Shown here: one piece after another, positions 8,523 to 17,842 of the stretch
How positions within the stretch are numbered: position 1 is the first letter of the stretch
Layout: every line of letters starts with the position of its first letter
Source of the DNA: Paenibacillus radicibacter
GTDB lineage: Bacteria; Bacillota; Bacilli; Paenibacillales; NBRC-103111
NCBI RefSeq assembly: GCF_024721995.1
Contig: NZ_JANQBC010000009.1
Location: 1 to 64,000 of the forward strand
DNA length: 64,000 nucleotides
Direction of reading: 5' to 3'
The notes under the pieces: model-generated
The model's input: only the letters and a program-made list of their open reading frames with translations
The model's database searches: none
What the model was told of the DNA's origin: nothing
Made by a program: the position numbers and the translations under genes

Positions 8523-9057
8523 TGTCGTTCCTCCCATGAATCTGTCTCATTTTCTTAATCCCATTAAAAATCCTTGATTTCACTGTTCCAATCGAAGTGT
8601 TCGTCATATCCGCAATAGTCCCATAGTCCAAGTCGCGGTAATACTTCAGAATAATCGCCTCCCGCTGCTCATCATTTAGATGAATCATGAGATCTTCTAA
8701 ATCCATCTGATCCTCCACTTGACGATAATCAGCCGTGCCTGTCTGACCAACTTGCTCACTTGCTTCGTGCAGGCCATCTCCTAGCGTGATCACTTTGTTG
8801 TTCTTCTTCAACATCTGGATACACTGATTAACCAGAATCGTCTTGCTCCAGGAATAGAAGGACTCCACTTTCTTTAATTGCTCAATCTTCTCATAGAGCT
8901 TAACGATCATGTCCTCCAGTGCATCCATGGCATCTGCTTCATTCTTCATATACGAATAGGCTAGCCGATAATACGCATCCTTCTCCGCCATGATGAGCTG
9001 CAGCAAAGCCTCCTTGTCCCCTTTTTTGGCTTTCTTCACTTGCCTTGCTAACTTCAT
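8509..9057 (-). CDS. ECF-type RNA polymerase sigma factor
   Basis: 182 aa from ATG 9057 (AGGAGAGGTGAAGAA before it); an in-frame ATG at 9114 has no ribosome site. Region 2 is seen in AYYRLAYSYMKNEADAMDAL and the following segment, region 4 in LNDEQREAIILKYYRDLDY and the helix-turn-helix TSIGTVKSRIFNGIKKMRQ. There is no region 1 or 3, as expected for ECF factors. Its neighbour and overlapping partner is the DUF4179 membrane protein, the probable anti-sigma. The first ~12 residues are Lys-rich (KQVKKAKKGDKEAL type). Confidence 0.88.
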   Translation of the reverse strand: MKLARQVKKAKKGDKEALLQLIMAEKDAYYRLAYSYMKNEADAMDALEDMIVKLYEKIEQLKKVESFYSWSKTILVNQCIQMLKKNNKVITLGDGLHEASEQVGQTGTADYRQVEDQMDLEDLMIHLNDEQREAIILKYYRDLDYGTIADMTNTSIGTVKSRIFNGIKKMRQIHGRNDNELH

Positions 9058-9143
9058 TTCTTCACCTCTCCTTTTCTCTAAGAGTAACGAGGCGTGCAAA
9101 AAGTTCATTTTCAAACAAATAAATATGTAATAGTATTAATAAC

Positions 9144-9183
9144 ACAAAAAAATCCGGACCCCATTACGCTCAGGAATCCGGAT
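9144..9183 (-). terminator. Terminator after the CPBP protease gene
   Basis: On the minus strand ATCCGGA and TCCGGAT arms flank a ~17-base loop, and the 3' arm runs into seven T (plus-strand A run at 9145-9152). It separates the MerR/CPBP unit from the sigma gene downstream. Confidence 0.75.
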
Positions 9184-9257
9184 CACTCTATTTATCTTTC
9201 CCTAAATGAATCTTAGAATGTAAGTTAAAGCCCGACTCAGTCAATCATTTCAAGCCG

Positions 9258-10070
9258 CTACTGTTTCTTATGTTGCTCCCGTCCATACAACACTTTCTTC
9301 GGATTTATCAGGATAAGAATAATCGCTACAATCGAATACAAACATGCATAGTACATAATAAACTCAAGAATATCACCGTTCCTAATTCCGATACTGAAGT
9401 TAAACAGGAAATGAACGATAATAGGAACCCACAAATTCTTATTTAGATTATAAAATGTGGTCATGATGATCGTCGTAGCTATAATCGCAATCATAAAGAA
9501 CACAATATATTGAAGCAGATGAGCGCCTGTGAACCCTGTTGTGAACCAGATTGGAGCATGCCACATCCCCCACCAGAAACCTATGATTACTGCTGAGCGC
9601 AATGCTGAATATCTCTTCTGGAGTTCATTCAGTGCAAACCCTCTCCAACCTAATTCTTCACCAAACGGTCCAGATACTAATGTTTTTATAAAATAATAAA
9701 CAAGCATTCCAAGGGATGAAATCGTGATGCTTGGGCTTAAAGCATCATTTTTCATAAACATGATTATGATAACTACTACCGCTATACATACTTGGATGCT
9801 AACAATCACAGCTACTTTCGAGAATTGAAGTCGTTCTTTGAATCTGCTTTTTACATATGCAATAAAGTTCTGCTCTGGATAAATTCTCCGGAAAAGAATC
9901 ATAAACGCAAAGGTTGATGACCAAGCTGAAATACCTAATATCAGATCAAACACAATCTTAGGCAGCTCCAACATGGCGGTTAATCCAACGAGCAAGAATA
10001 GCGGCCAGAATATGAGATTGGTTAATACAATAAAACTTACAATTGGTTTCTTTAATTTCTTCTCCATCAT
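9258..10070 (-). CDS. CPBP-family intramembrane metalloprotease
   Basis: About 270 aa with roughly eight hydrophobic segments. Motif 1 is GPFGEELGWRGFALNELQ (EExxxR form), motif 2 is FWWGMWHAPIW with the catalytic His, and motif 3 is IVHFLFNFS. These are the CAAX-protease/bacteriocin-processing (Abi) motifs, so the catalytic Glu and His residues are intact. I place the start at ATG 10070 because the GATGAGG site is too close to the ATG at 10076. The gene follows a MerR-type regulator by 75 bp. Members process prenylated or secreted peptides or act in bacteriocin immunity; the substrate here is unknown. Confidence 0.85.
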   Translation of the reverse strand: MMEKKLKKPIVSFIVLTNLIFWPLFLLVGLTAMLELPKIVFDLILGISAWSSTFAFMILFRRIYPEQNFIAYVKSRFKERLQFSKVAVIVSIQVCIAVVVIIIMFMKNDALSPSITISSLGMLVYYFIKTLVSGPFGEELGWRGFALNELQKRYSALRSAVIIGFWWGMWHAPIWFTTGFTGAHLLQYIVFFMIAIIATTIIMTTFYNLNKNLWVPIIVHFLFNFSIGIRNGDILEFIMYYACLYSIVAIILILINPKKVLYGREQHKKQ

Positions 10071-10145
10071 CCACATTCCTCATCTTATTAGTTTTTATAA
10101 AATGAGTGTAAACCTAGGAGTAAGACCCAGGTCAATACGGATTAT

Positions 10146-10940
10146 TTACTTGATAGGCACATACACTTCTAAGAATACACGCTCAAGCCCCTCTTCATAC
10201 GTTGCAAGTAGAAGATTGATATACACCAATCCCAATAATTCATAACCATTGTCCTGAGCGGCTTGTTTAATACTAGATTCCACCTTGTTGTCTGTATTCT
10301 TCCCACCTGTTGACCATCTACCATCTTCAATAACTGTGTACATACATCTTGGATGGGAACGAATCTCACCTTCTGTCTTTTGATCTAGATCATCAACCTT
10401 CTTGACAATGACAAATTGATCTCCGATCATACCTTGATCATTGAATTGGATAATTCTCCTTAGTGATGTGAGGGTAATTGCTTTTTTTAGATTGTCTGTA
10501 TGTTTACTAAGCGTTTCATACTCATCGTATGCTGTGTAGTGCTCGAGTTCACCCTTGATCTCAATGGGTTTCATCTCTTTGATCGTGAATTTTCCTAAGA
10601 ATTGTTCAATCTTCTGGCAGTCTTCTTTCACACTCTGCAGTTTAGTAAGAAGAAGCTTCTGGTATTCGATTTCCGCAAGTACGTCTTGTTCTTTCTCTTC
10701 TAATAGAGATTGTAATTCTGCTATGCTTTTGTTGTTACGAATCTCTTGAATCTTCTTAATCTCAATATCTATTTCTCTATAAAAATTGATCGTTGTGATG
10801 TCATAAATATCATGTCGATTGTAGGTTCTATACCCGTTCTCATCATTGTGTTTCGGCCTTACGAGTCCCTTATCTTCATAGAATTTCAACGTATCTCTAG
10901 ACATGCCTAAGAACTTGGCTACTTGTCCAATTGTGTACAT
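10146..10940 (-). CDS. MerR-family regulator with GyrI-like effector domain
   Basis: 264 aa. The N-terminal winged helix-turn-helix is classical MerR (MYTIGQVAKFLGMSRDTLKFYEDKGLV), followed by a long dimerisation coiled coil (about 75-125, KSIAELQSLLEEKEQDVLAEI region) and a C-terminal ~150-residue domain like GyrI/BmrR effector domains, which bind amphipathic drugs (EGEIRSHPRCMYTVIEDGRW and EVYVPIK at the end). Start ATG 10940 follows GGGAGGATAATAC. It is placed upstream of the CPBP protease and may control it. Confidence 0.85.
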   Translation of the reverse strand: MYTIGQVAKFLGMSRDTLKFYEDKGLVRPKHNDENGYRTYNRHDIYDITTINFYREIDIEIKKIQEIRNNKSIAELQSLLEEKEQDVLAEIEYQKLLLTKLQSVKEDCQKIEQFLGKFTIKEMKPIEIKGELEHYTAYDEYETLSKHTDNLKKAITLTSLRRIIQFNDQGMIGDQFVIVKKVDDLDQKTEGEIRSHPRCMYTVIEDGRWSTGGKNTDNKVESSIKQAAQDNGYELLGLVYINLLLATYEEGLERVFLEVYVPIK

Positions 10941-11268
10941 ATGTATTATCCTCCCTTTAGGGCACGAAATAATGCAAGACTGTTAATTGTAGTTTTGCAC
11001 AGCAGTTCTGTGATTTCTTTATATTTTATTGGAAAATATCATGATTTGGTAGTCTCACCATAGTCATGGTCAATATTAACTATACCTTTATACTGACCAT
11101 ACATTCACACTCACCATCAATCCTAATTTGGATGAAAGCCGCAGAGTGATGACACTTGAGACTTCTTATGGTCGGGTAATGGCAGTCTTAACGCCTACGA
11201 TTCAAGCAGCAGGATTTACTCTTTTTGGAAAATGGGATATAATCTCTTGACTTGAAAAGGGGAATGTT
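10941..11268. other. Intergenic region with a possible gene remnant
   Basis: The region between the divergent MerR gene and the small membrane gene. It contains the dyad ACCAT/ATGGT at 11057-11070, which could be an operator. A 57-codon open stretch on the plus strand, 11080-11250, has a protein-like composition (for example GRVMAVLTPTIQAAGFTLF) but no convincing ribosome site; an internal ATG at 11152 is possible. It may be the tail of a lost gene. Nothing else is recognised. Confidence 0.3.
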
Positions 11269-11493
11269 ATGGCTGGACTTATTGTTCTATTCATCATTAT
11301 GTTACCACTGTTTGCTCTATTGATTTGGGGAATTATTGACCCTCTTGAGTTTTTACTTTTCGGAAGTAGATGGAAATATGATGTAGAGCCTGAATATTCG
11401 GAAGGTTATTTGCGGTATACGAGAATTGCATGTGTAGTATCGCTAGTAGTCATTACGTTGATTTTTCTATTTGGAATTATTTCAATTCTTTGA
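11269..11493 (+). CDS. Small two-pass membrane protein (DUF6199-like)
   Basis: 74 aa with two transmembrane helices (about 3-25 and 52-73) joined by a polar loop containing GSRWKYDVEPEYSEGYLRY. ATG 11269 has AAAAGGGGAATG before it. Short Firmicutes proteins with this pattern, helix, F-x-S-x-x-W-K loop, then R(Y/F)xR before the second helix, are grouped as DUF6199. Function unknown. Monocistronic, followed by a bidirectional hairpin shared with the convergent ABC transporter. Confidence 0.6.
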   Translation: MAGLIVLFIIMLPLFALLIWGIIDPLEFLLFGSRWKYDVEPEYSEGYLRYTRIACVVSLVVITLIFLFGIISIL

Positions 11494-11521
11494 TCTTCCT
11501 CTCGATAAAATAATAACATAA

Positions 11522-11550
11522 CAAAAACCGGCTCTTATGCAAGCCGGCTT
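11522..11550 (-). terminator. Terminator between convergent genes
   Basis: CCGGCT (11528-11533) and AGCCGG (11542-11547) arms with an eight-base loop. The minus-strand side ends in GGTTTTTGTT, the better T tract, so it chiefly serves the ABC transporter; on the plus strand it follows the small membrane gene. Confidence 0.7.
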
Positions 11551-11562
11551 TCAATGATATCA

Positions 11563-14500
11563 TTATGCTTTTACTACTTCCTCTAACGGTTTACGCAGTG
11601 TCCACCTCTGAGCTCTTCTGCGCTCTTCCCAGAAATGACGGTAAATGCCTCCGCTTGCTAGCAACTCTTTATGTGTGCCAGACTGTGCGACGCTTCCGTT
11701 GTCGATTACGACGATATGGTCAGCACGACGAACGGTATGAAGTCGGTGTGCGATAATAACAACTGTCTTATCACGGGCAAGCTCTTCGAATGCTTCTTGA
11801 ATGTACCGTTCATTGTCAGGATCAACGCTAGCCGTTGCTTCATCTAGTAAAATTATCGGTGCATCTTTAAGGATGGCTCGCGCAATGGAAATGCGCTGAC
11901 GCTGGCCGCCAGATAGCGTTCCACCACCTTCTCCTACCATTGTATCGTACCCATCAGGTAGCTTAATAATAAAATCGTGACAGCGTGCTTTACGAGCTGC
12001 GTACTCCACCTGCTCTATACTAGCCTCTGGGTTGCCGAATCTAATATTGTTCGCGATCGAATCATTGAACAGATATACATCTTGGAATACAAAAGCAAGC
12101 TGCTTCATCAATTCATCGGAGTTCATCCCACGCACATCCGCACCACCAATCGTTACCACGCCTTGCTGCACATCCCAGAAGCGGGCGATCAGATGCAACA
12201 TCGTCGTCTTCCCACCACCTGAAGGTCCCACTAATGCTGTCGTCCCTTTCTCAGGTATAACAAGATTCAGATTGTTTAGCACAGGTTTATCTCCGTAGCC
12301 GAAGGTTACATTGTGGAATGTTATATGAGCATCTTGTATCGGACGACGTTCTGACTGCAAGATTGGCATGTCTTCGACTTGGATAATATCGTTCATATGG
12401 TGTACGGCTGTAGCGAACATCCTTTTAAATAACGCATAATCCATCAGTGGTATCGGCTCATAGAAGCAAATCGCGAGTACAAGTAGCACCATGAAACTTG
12501 CTGGCTCAAGCGTTCCTTGCCCCACAAATAATCCACCGACGATCAAAACTAGCGCCAAGCCTACTTCAAAAGCTATGTTATAAACAGCTGTATATGGCGT
12601 TAGTCCTCGATTAATTTCAATACTAGCATCTCTGTACTTACGAATCGTCTCTTCATAGCTTTGCATCCGACTCCCAGTAAGTCCGAAAGAACGAATGACG
12701 GCTATTCCGCGAATATACTCCAATATTCGGCTATTGGCAGCCTGCCTTGCGATCGACAACTTCTGCATGACTTCTTTCAACTTCCGCTCCGCAAGCCATG
12801 CTGATAGGACGCTAAGCGGAATGCCTACTAATGAAACTAATGCAAGTCTCCAATCCATCCAGAACATCGCAATCAGAATCAATGGCGGAATAACGCACGC
12901 CTTAATCAAACCGATAACGATTGAGGGCACGTAGATATAATTACCCGCATCTGTCTTGACACGAGATTCCAAGACGGAAGCATCCTTTTGCAGGAAAAAG
13001 CCATATGGTACTTTACTCAGCCTATCGCCTAAATACAGACGAATATGTGTTAAAAAATGACCGAACAACGGAAATGACCATTTGTTAGTTAGATAATAGA
13101 AAAATGCCTGACCGGCAAACATCAATGCCATAAAGCCCACTGCACGCCAAGCTCCTTCAAGCTGACCAGCAAGCAAATAATACAATACAGCTGCCACTGA
13201 AATTGATCCAAGAGCTGTAAATATGTTCTCGAAAAATGAAAACACGAGCGCACCACGAAGACGCTTTCCTTGCTCACCTGCTAACAGTAATGACTGTCTA
13301 AATTCGGACATTTCAGCCAAACGCATGTGTGGATCGTCCGCCTCTTTCGTGCTTAAACCTTGTTTGATGAAAGATTGTGAACTTGTAGCCAATGGCTCGT
13401 CCGTATGTGGATGTGAAGTTATATTTACTGACGTGGTTGCTGTTTCGACTGCAGGACAAGAAACTGCCTGATCGATTTCCAAATCTTCCGTTCCTGCCTC
13501 ATATGCCTCCCACAAGCGACGATACAGTTCACTGCTCTTCTGTAGTTCACCATGTATACCAACTGCTGCAACGCATCCCTCATCAATAACTGCAATTTGA
13601 TCGGCATTAACCACACTACCCAGTCGATGAGCAATTGCAAGAATTGTTTTGGGGTTTCCAGAGGTTGGATGAAGCAGCCCCGCCAGTGCATCTTGAATAC
13701 GGGCTTCATTCTCAGGATCGACAAGTGATGTCGCCTCATCGAGCACGATGATTGGAGCATCTTTTAGAATGGCACGAACGAGACTGATGCGCTGCCGCTG
13801 ACCACCGCTGAGTGCAATACCACCTTCCCCTACTGCAGTATGATAGCCTTGGGGCAATTGTTCAATGAACGTATGACAGCCAGCTCGATGGGCTGCATCG
13901 ATGACCTCTTTATCAGTAGCAGAAGGCTTCCCGAATCTGATATTCTCCATAATCGTTCCTTGGAACAAGTAAGCATCCTGAAATACGAACGACACAAGAG
14001 ACATTAACTGCTCTTCGCTCATCTCACCAACATCAATACCGCCAATCGTTACGCTACCACTGTCCGTATCCCAGAAACGAGGCAATAAGCGAGCAATGGT
14101 TGTCTTACCAGCTCCTGATGGACCGACCAACGCCGTCATCGTTCCTGCTGGAATTTCGAGTGATACATTGCTCAGTACGGCTTGCTTGTTGTAGGCAAAG
14201 GTCACATCCTGAAATCGGATAGTCGCATCTCTAGGTGTCTTCGGATGATCAGTCTGCAACATTTCCTGCTCCTCTAGCAACTTACTGACATTTTTAAGCG
14301 ATGCTGCCAACCGGAAAGCGGTCATACCGCTCGAACGAAGCATTTTGAATAAAGCAGCCCCTACTCCTAGTGACATGAGGATAAAAAAGATAAGTACAGG
14401 AATCGTAATTCCCTCTTGCGAGTATAACCAAATTCCCGAAGGGACTATGATTAGCAGGATTGTCCTAGAGAGGAGGACTGCAATCGTCTTGGCTGGCATT

Positions 14501-15297
14501 CCCTTGCTCTCGATGTGAGAAGTCGTCTCTGAAAACTCGCGAACTGCTTTCGAAAAGGTATCAAATGCTAACTCTGTTCGGGAGAAGGCGCGTATGACTT
14601 TCATGCCGTATACATAGTTAAGGATGGCACTGCTAACCGCTGCTCCTGCCTTTCCATAACCAGCTTGAAGCGGTTTCAAATAACCCATCACGAGTACGTA
14701 TCCGACAACCGTTATCAAGACAAAAGTAAGTACAGCAAGTCCCATCCGCCAATCCATCGAGAACATGATCGCAAAGGAAAGGATTGGCAAGGCCATGCTT
14801 GAAGTAATATCCGGAATTAAATGTGCAATACCTTCCTCCAGCTGCTCCACATCTTCGTTCAGCGTGTGCTTTATCTTGCCGCTATCCGTACGGTCATAAT
14901 AGCCGAGCGGTAGCTTAGCAAGCTTATCTGCTAAAGCCATTCGAACCTCATATACCACATCGTAGGCAACACGGTGCGTCCAATTCGTCGAAAGCGCAGT
15001 TAGCAGACCTTTGAACGTGATTGCAAGAAGTGCAATTCCTGCTAGGATAAGCAATTGTGTTGGATCGCTGATCAAGTTACCGGATGTCAATCCAGCACAA
15101 ATTTCATAGATGACCTAGTATGGAATAAGTCCCATCAGAACAGCAACAACACCTGTCGCAATTGATCCGACCAACGCTGCTTTTCGCTTGAGCAGGAACG
15201 GTTTTAAACGGGATATAGGGGAAGGTGGTTTTGATTTACCTGTCTTCGACGTTCTATTCGATTTGTCTTGCATGACTTTAGATTCCGTAAAGACCAC
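11563..15297 (-). pseudogene. Double ABC exporter-type transporter split by an in-frame amber codon
   Basis: The frame codes for ~1244 aa with two half-transporters in tandem: TM domain, ATPase (GPSGAGKTT, LSGGQRQR), TM domain, ATPase (GPSGGGKTT, LSGGQRQR). The first 60 codons (15297-15118, ending GLIPY) are followed by TAG at 15117-15115, and the same frame then continues through VIYEICAG into the rest, which is otherwise open from 15090 to 11563. The single stop lies in the first transmembrane helix. The Fur box at its promoter suggests siderophore or iron-chelate transport, as for YbtPQ/IrtAB-type ABC proteins. Without read-through or restart (a poor TTG at 15090), function is lost. A sequencing error is also possible. 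Confidence 0.75.
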
Positions 15298-15311
15298 TCC
15301 TTAAATGATAT

Positions 15312-15355
15312 TGATAATCATTTTCAATTATAGCAAGAAGATATTTCCTCTTCAA
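15312..15355 (-). promoter_or_regulatory. Promoter with Fur box for the double ABC transporter
   Basis: On the plus strand TGATAATCATTTTCA (15312-15326) matches the Bacillus 7-1-7 Fur consensus TGATAATNATTATCA at all but one defined position. On the minus strand TTGAAG (15355-15350) and TATAAT (15332-15327, with an upstream TG) are 17 bp apart, so the Fur box starts right at the -10 box and covers the transcription start. Fur with iron should repress the transporter. Confidence 0.8.
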
Positions 15356-15407
15356 TACTATTTGTTAAGGATTGTCAAATAAGACGTTAGGCATTTATGA
15401 GAAATTC

Positions 15408-15470
15408 CAAAAAACCTTTCATCCACAAAGGACGAAAGGTTTATCTTCTGTGGTACCACCGTACCACCTC
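15408..15470 (-). promoter_or_regulatory. 3' half of a T-box (antiterminator/terminator) without a leader
   Basis: On the minus strand the T-box-like run GGTGGTACCACAG (15456-15439 region) is followed by AAACCTTTC...GAAAGGTTT (15432-15411) and a T run. This is the antiterminator/terminator module of a tRNA-sensing T-box. It begins only 14 bp after the Gfo/Idh/MocA stop codon, so no Stem I fits in front of it, and the next gene has its own Fur-controlled promoter. It probably works simply as a terminator, or is a remnant. Confidence 0.5.
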
Positions 15471-15483
15471 TATTGATTGATCG

Positions 15484-16479
15484 TTAAGCCCGATTCACAC
15501 ACTCGTTCACGTAACTTTCTTTTTGCAAAAGAGCCTCAAGTACACGTTGAACTTCATATCCCGCTTCGAAATCAACAAGATCAGCATCCTTACCATTAAT
15601 TGCACGAACTAAATTCGTGATTAGATCCTGTGTGGAGTCATTCGGCTCTACGGTAATCTCTGCACTAAGCTCATTGTACTTGCCGACTTCAAGGCGACCC
15701 CAATTTACCAATGCGATTGTCCCCTTGCTGCCATAAATCACGAATTGAATCTGTTCCTCTTGACCGATCTGACTAAGTCCATTAATGAGTACAGAGTTCC
15801 CATTAGCTAACTTCATCGTAGCAATAATACCTGTCTCACATTTCGTTGGATCATCCGGGTATTCTAACTGAGACTCGATCCGATCCATTTTACCGAACAA
15901 GGCTTGCGTCAATTGAATGTAATGAGGAAGAACTTCTCGAACAAATCCACCCTGCTCACGTCCTCCGATCCAATCGGTTTGCTGCCATTCACGTGGCCAT
16001 TGATGGAAATGTGTCATGATTTCAACTCTACGAACCTCTCCAATGGATCCAGAAGATAGACGGTTTTGGATTTCTTTAAACACGTTTTTATAATAAACTG
16101 GGAAATTCATTGCATGTATGACTCCAGCCTGCTTCGCGTGCTCTGCCATCTCCCTTGCTTCTATTAAGGAGTTCGCGAGTGGTTTCTCACAGAAAATATG
16201 CTTACCCGCAGCTATGACATCTAATGCTATCTGATGATGATATTTGGGAGGAACTGCTACATAGATTAGGTCAATATCTGGACGCTTCGTCAACTCCATA
16301 TGGTTGGTATACCAAGCGACTCCATTTATCTGCTCGGAAATCGTCTTTACTCTGTCCTCAATTACATCACATATAGCTACAACCTTAATGTCTGTAAGCT
16401 TCAGAAACGCATTAAGTACATTCTCGCCAATAACACCTAACCCAATAATGCCAACACGAATCGTAGATGATTGCTGCAT
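15484..16479 (-). CDS. Gfo/Idh/MocA-family NAD(P)-dependent dehydrogenase
   Basis: 331 aa from ATG 16479 (AAGGTGGTAACTCC before it); the frame extends further upstream without a ribosome site. The N-terminal Rossmann fold has GIIGLGVIGENVL, an acidic end of strand 2 (AICD) and the family motif FCEKPLANS with the catalytic Lys. The C-terminal alpha/beta domain contains QWPREWQQTDWIGGREQGG and GGFVREVLPHY. Such enzymes oxidise sugars, inositols or related polyols. It stands alone downstream of the GNAT gene, with 111 bp between, so its substrate cannot be judged from context. Confidence 0.85.
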   Translation of the reverse strand: MQQSSTIRVGIIGLGVIGENVLNAFLKLTDIKVVAICDVIEDRVKTISEQINGVAWYTNHMELTKRPDIDLIYVAVPPKYHHQIALDVIAAGKHIFCEKPLANSLIEAREMAEHAKQAGVIHAMNFPVYYKNVFKEIQNRLSSGSIGEVRRVEIMTHFHQWPREWQQTDWIGGREQGGFVREVLPHYIQLTQALFGKMDRIESQLEYPDDPTKCETGIIATMKLANGNSVLINGLSQIGQEEQIQFVIYGSKGTIALVNWGRLEVGKYNELSAEITVEPNDSTQDLITNLVRAINGKDADLVDFEAGYEVQRVLEALLQKESYVNECVNRA

Positions 16480-16590
16480 GGAGTTACCACCTTTTCTAAT
16501 ATCATTTATGTGATTAATATCTTCTAGCACTAACTACTCTAAATTATATAATCATTCCATCCATTTAAAAAGTCAATTTATTCGATCGCA

Positions 16591-17415
16591 TCAATCGGGT
16601 AAACCGATAGTAAACCTCACATCAGCAATTTTTCCACTTACTACGAAACCAATGTCTTGATAAATCTTATTGGAAGTTGGATTGCTCAAGTCTGCATATA
16701 GAACCGGAATGAATTGTTCTTCACGAAGTATGGAGCAGATTTCTGCTGTTATCGCACTTGCATAGCCTCTCTTGCGCTGCGATTTCGGAGTAAATACCGA
16801 ATTAATTCGTCCGTGTCTTGGAGAACGATGTGCAATGTTCGCCATTGAGACTACTTGCTCTTCAACAATCCATAGATACAAGTTGCCTGCATGAATTGTT
16901 CTTTCTGCAACTGGGATTTGATCCTCAAGGTTAACAGATAGCCCATGAGCTTCTTCAGCGTACTCAACCAGAAACTTAGCAACAACGTCAATATCCTGCT
17001 CCGCAGCTTTGCGAAGCTCCCCTTTCACACCTTCTGGTTTAACCAGATTCGGACAGCAGTAAGACTCCATCATCATGTGTGTATGGTAGTGCAGATTCGT
17101 CTCTTTCGAATACACTTGTGCAAAATGTTCGATTAGTTCCGGTTCTCCAGATATCCCCGGTATTGTCTGATGCTTCAAATGATTGACTAAGTTCATTAAC
17201 ATCTCTTCCTTAACGTCAGCAGTTGCTTCCCCCGAAACCCATAACCAGCCAGGGTTACCTTGAGTCTGTGCGTATATCATCTGCCCGTTAGATGACTTGA
17301 TTAAGGTTGCACTGTCTGATTCCATAATCCGGTGAATCAAATTAAACTGAACTTCATTACGTATAAACTCACTTGACGTCAGAACAACATCATTTTGCAA
17401 AAAATGAACGAACAT
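16591..17415 (-). CDS. GNAT-family N-acetyltransferase under T-box control
   Basis: 274 aa. The C-terminal ~130 residues form the GNAT fold, with the acetyl-CoA loop in SQRKRGYASAITAEI (Q/RxxGxG/A) and the late motif ADLSNPTSNKIYQDIGF. The N-terminal half looks like a second, degenerate GNAT-like domain, as seen in several Bacilli acetyltransferases. ATG 17415 follows GGAGGTGCGG. The key context is a complete T-box leader upstream, so expression rises when a tRNA is uncharged, probably isoleucine. An amino-acid or analogue-modifying role is a reasonable inference, not proven. Confidence 0.8.
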   Translation of the reverse strand: MFVHFLQNDVVLTSSEFIRNEVQFNLIHRIMESDSATLIKSSNGQMIYAQTQGNPGWLWVSGEATADVKEEMLMNLVNHLKHQTIPGISGEPELIEHFAQVYSKETNLHYHTHMMMESYCCPNLVKPEGVKGELRKAAEQDIDVVAKFLVEYAEEAHGLSVNLEDQIPVAERTIHAGNLYLWIVEEQVVSMANIAHRSPRHGRINSVFTPKSQRKRGYASAITAEICSILREEQFIPVLYADLSNPTSNKIYQDIGFVVSGKIADVRFTIGLPD

Positions 17416-17441
17416 ATTTCCGCACCTCCATATTTGTTAGA

Positions 17442-17700
17442 ACACAAAAAAATCCGCCCCATTAGGGACGGACTTGATCCGCGTTACCACCCTGATTGAT
17501 GTATATCACTACACCCACCTTAGCCATCATCTATCAATGATGCTCCAATATAACGGTCGGATTCCGGATCTGCCTACTTGAATTTCGAAAGACCTGCTCA
17601 GAGGTGATTGTTCAATTCTTGTCACTGACTGCTTCGCACCTACCAGCAGCTCTCTGAGCAGTATACTAAGATTTACTTTTCCTCTTCGTTGCATGTACAT
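17442..17700 (-). ncRNA. T-box riboswitch leader (probable isoleucine specifier)
   Basis: Reading the minus strand: a GGAAAAGTA (GA/AGTA) element, the AGAGAG bulge, the distal loop GGTGCGA (17640-17634), Stem I arms CTGCTCAGAG and CTCTGAGCAG, the T-box core AGGGTGGTAACGCGG (17492-17478) and a terminator CCGTCCC/GGGGCGG with a seven-T tail (to 17445). The specifier is read by analogy with known leaders, where it precedes ACC before the Stem I 3' arm; this gives AUC (17608-17606), isoleucine. It controls the GNAT gene beginning at 17415. Confidence 0.88.
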
Positions 17701-17714
17701 CTTAAATTCTTTAT

Positions 17715-17743
17715 AGTCTACTATTTTGTGAAAATACAGTCAA
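17715..17743 (-). promoter_or_regulatory. Promoter of the T-box/GNAT transcript
   Basis: On the minus strand TTGACT (17743-17738) and TAGACT (17720-17715) are 17 bp apart, just upstream of the T-box Stem I. Confidence 0.55.
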
Positions 17744-17842
17744 TTAAAGTAGGATGATTTCTTTATAATTGAGGGTATATTCTTTACGTTCTTCATCTGA
17801 TATCATCCTTTCACAGACGATTACTATTATTTAATAATTCAA

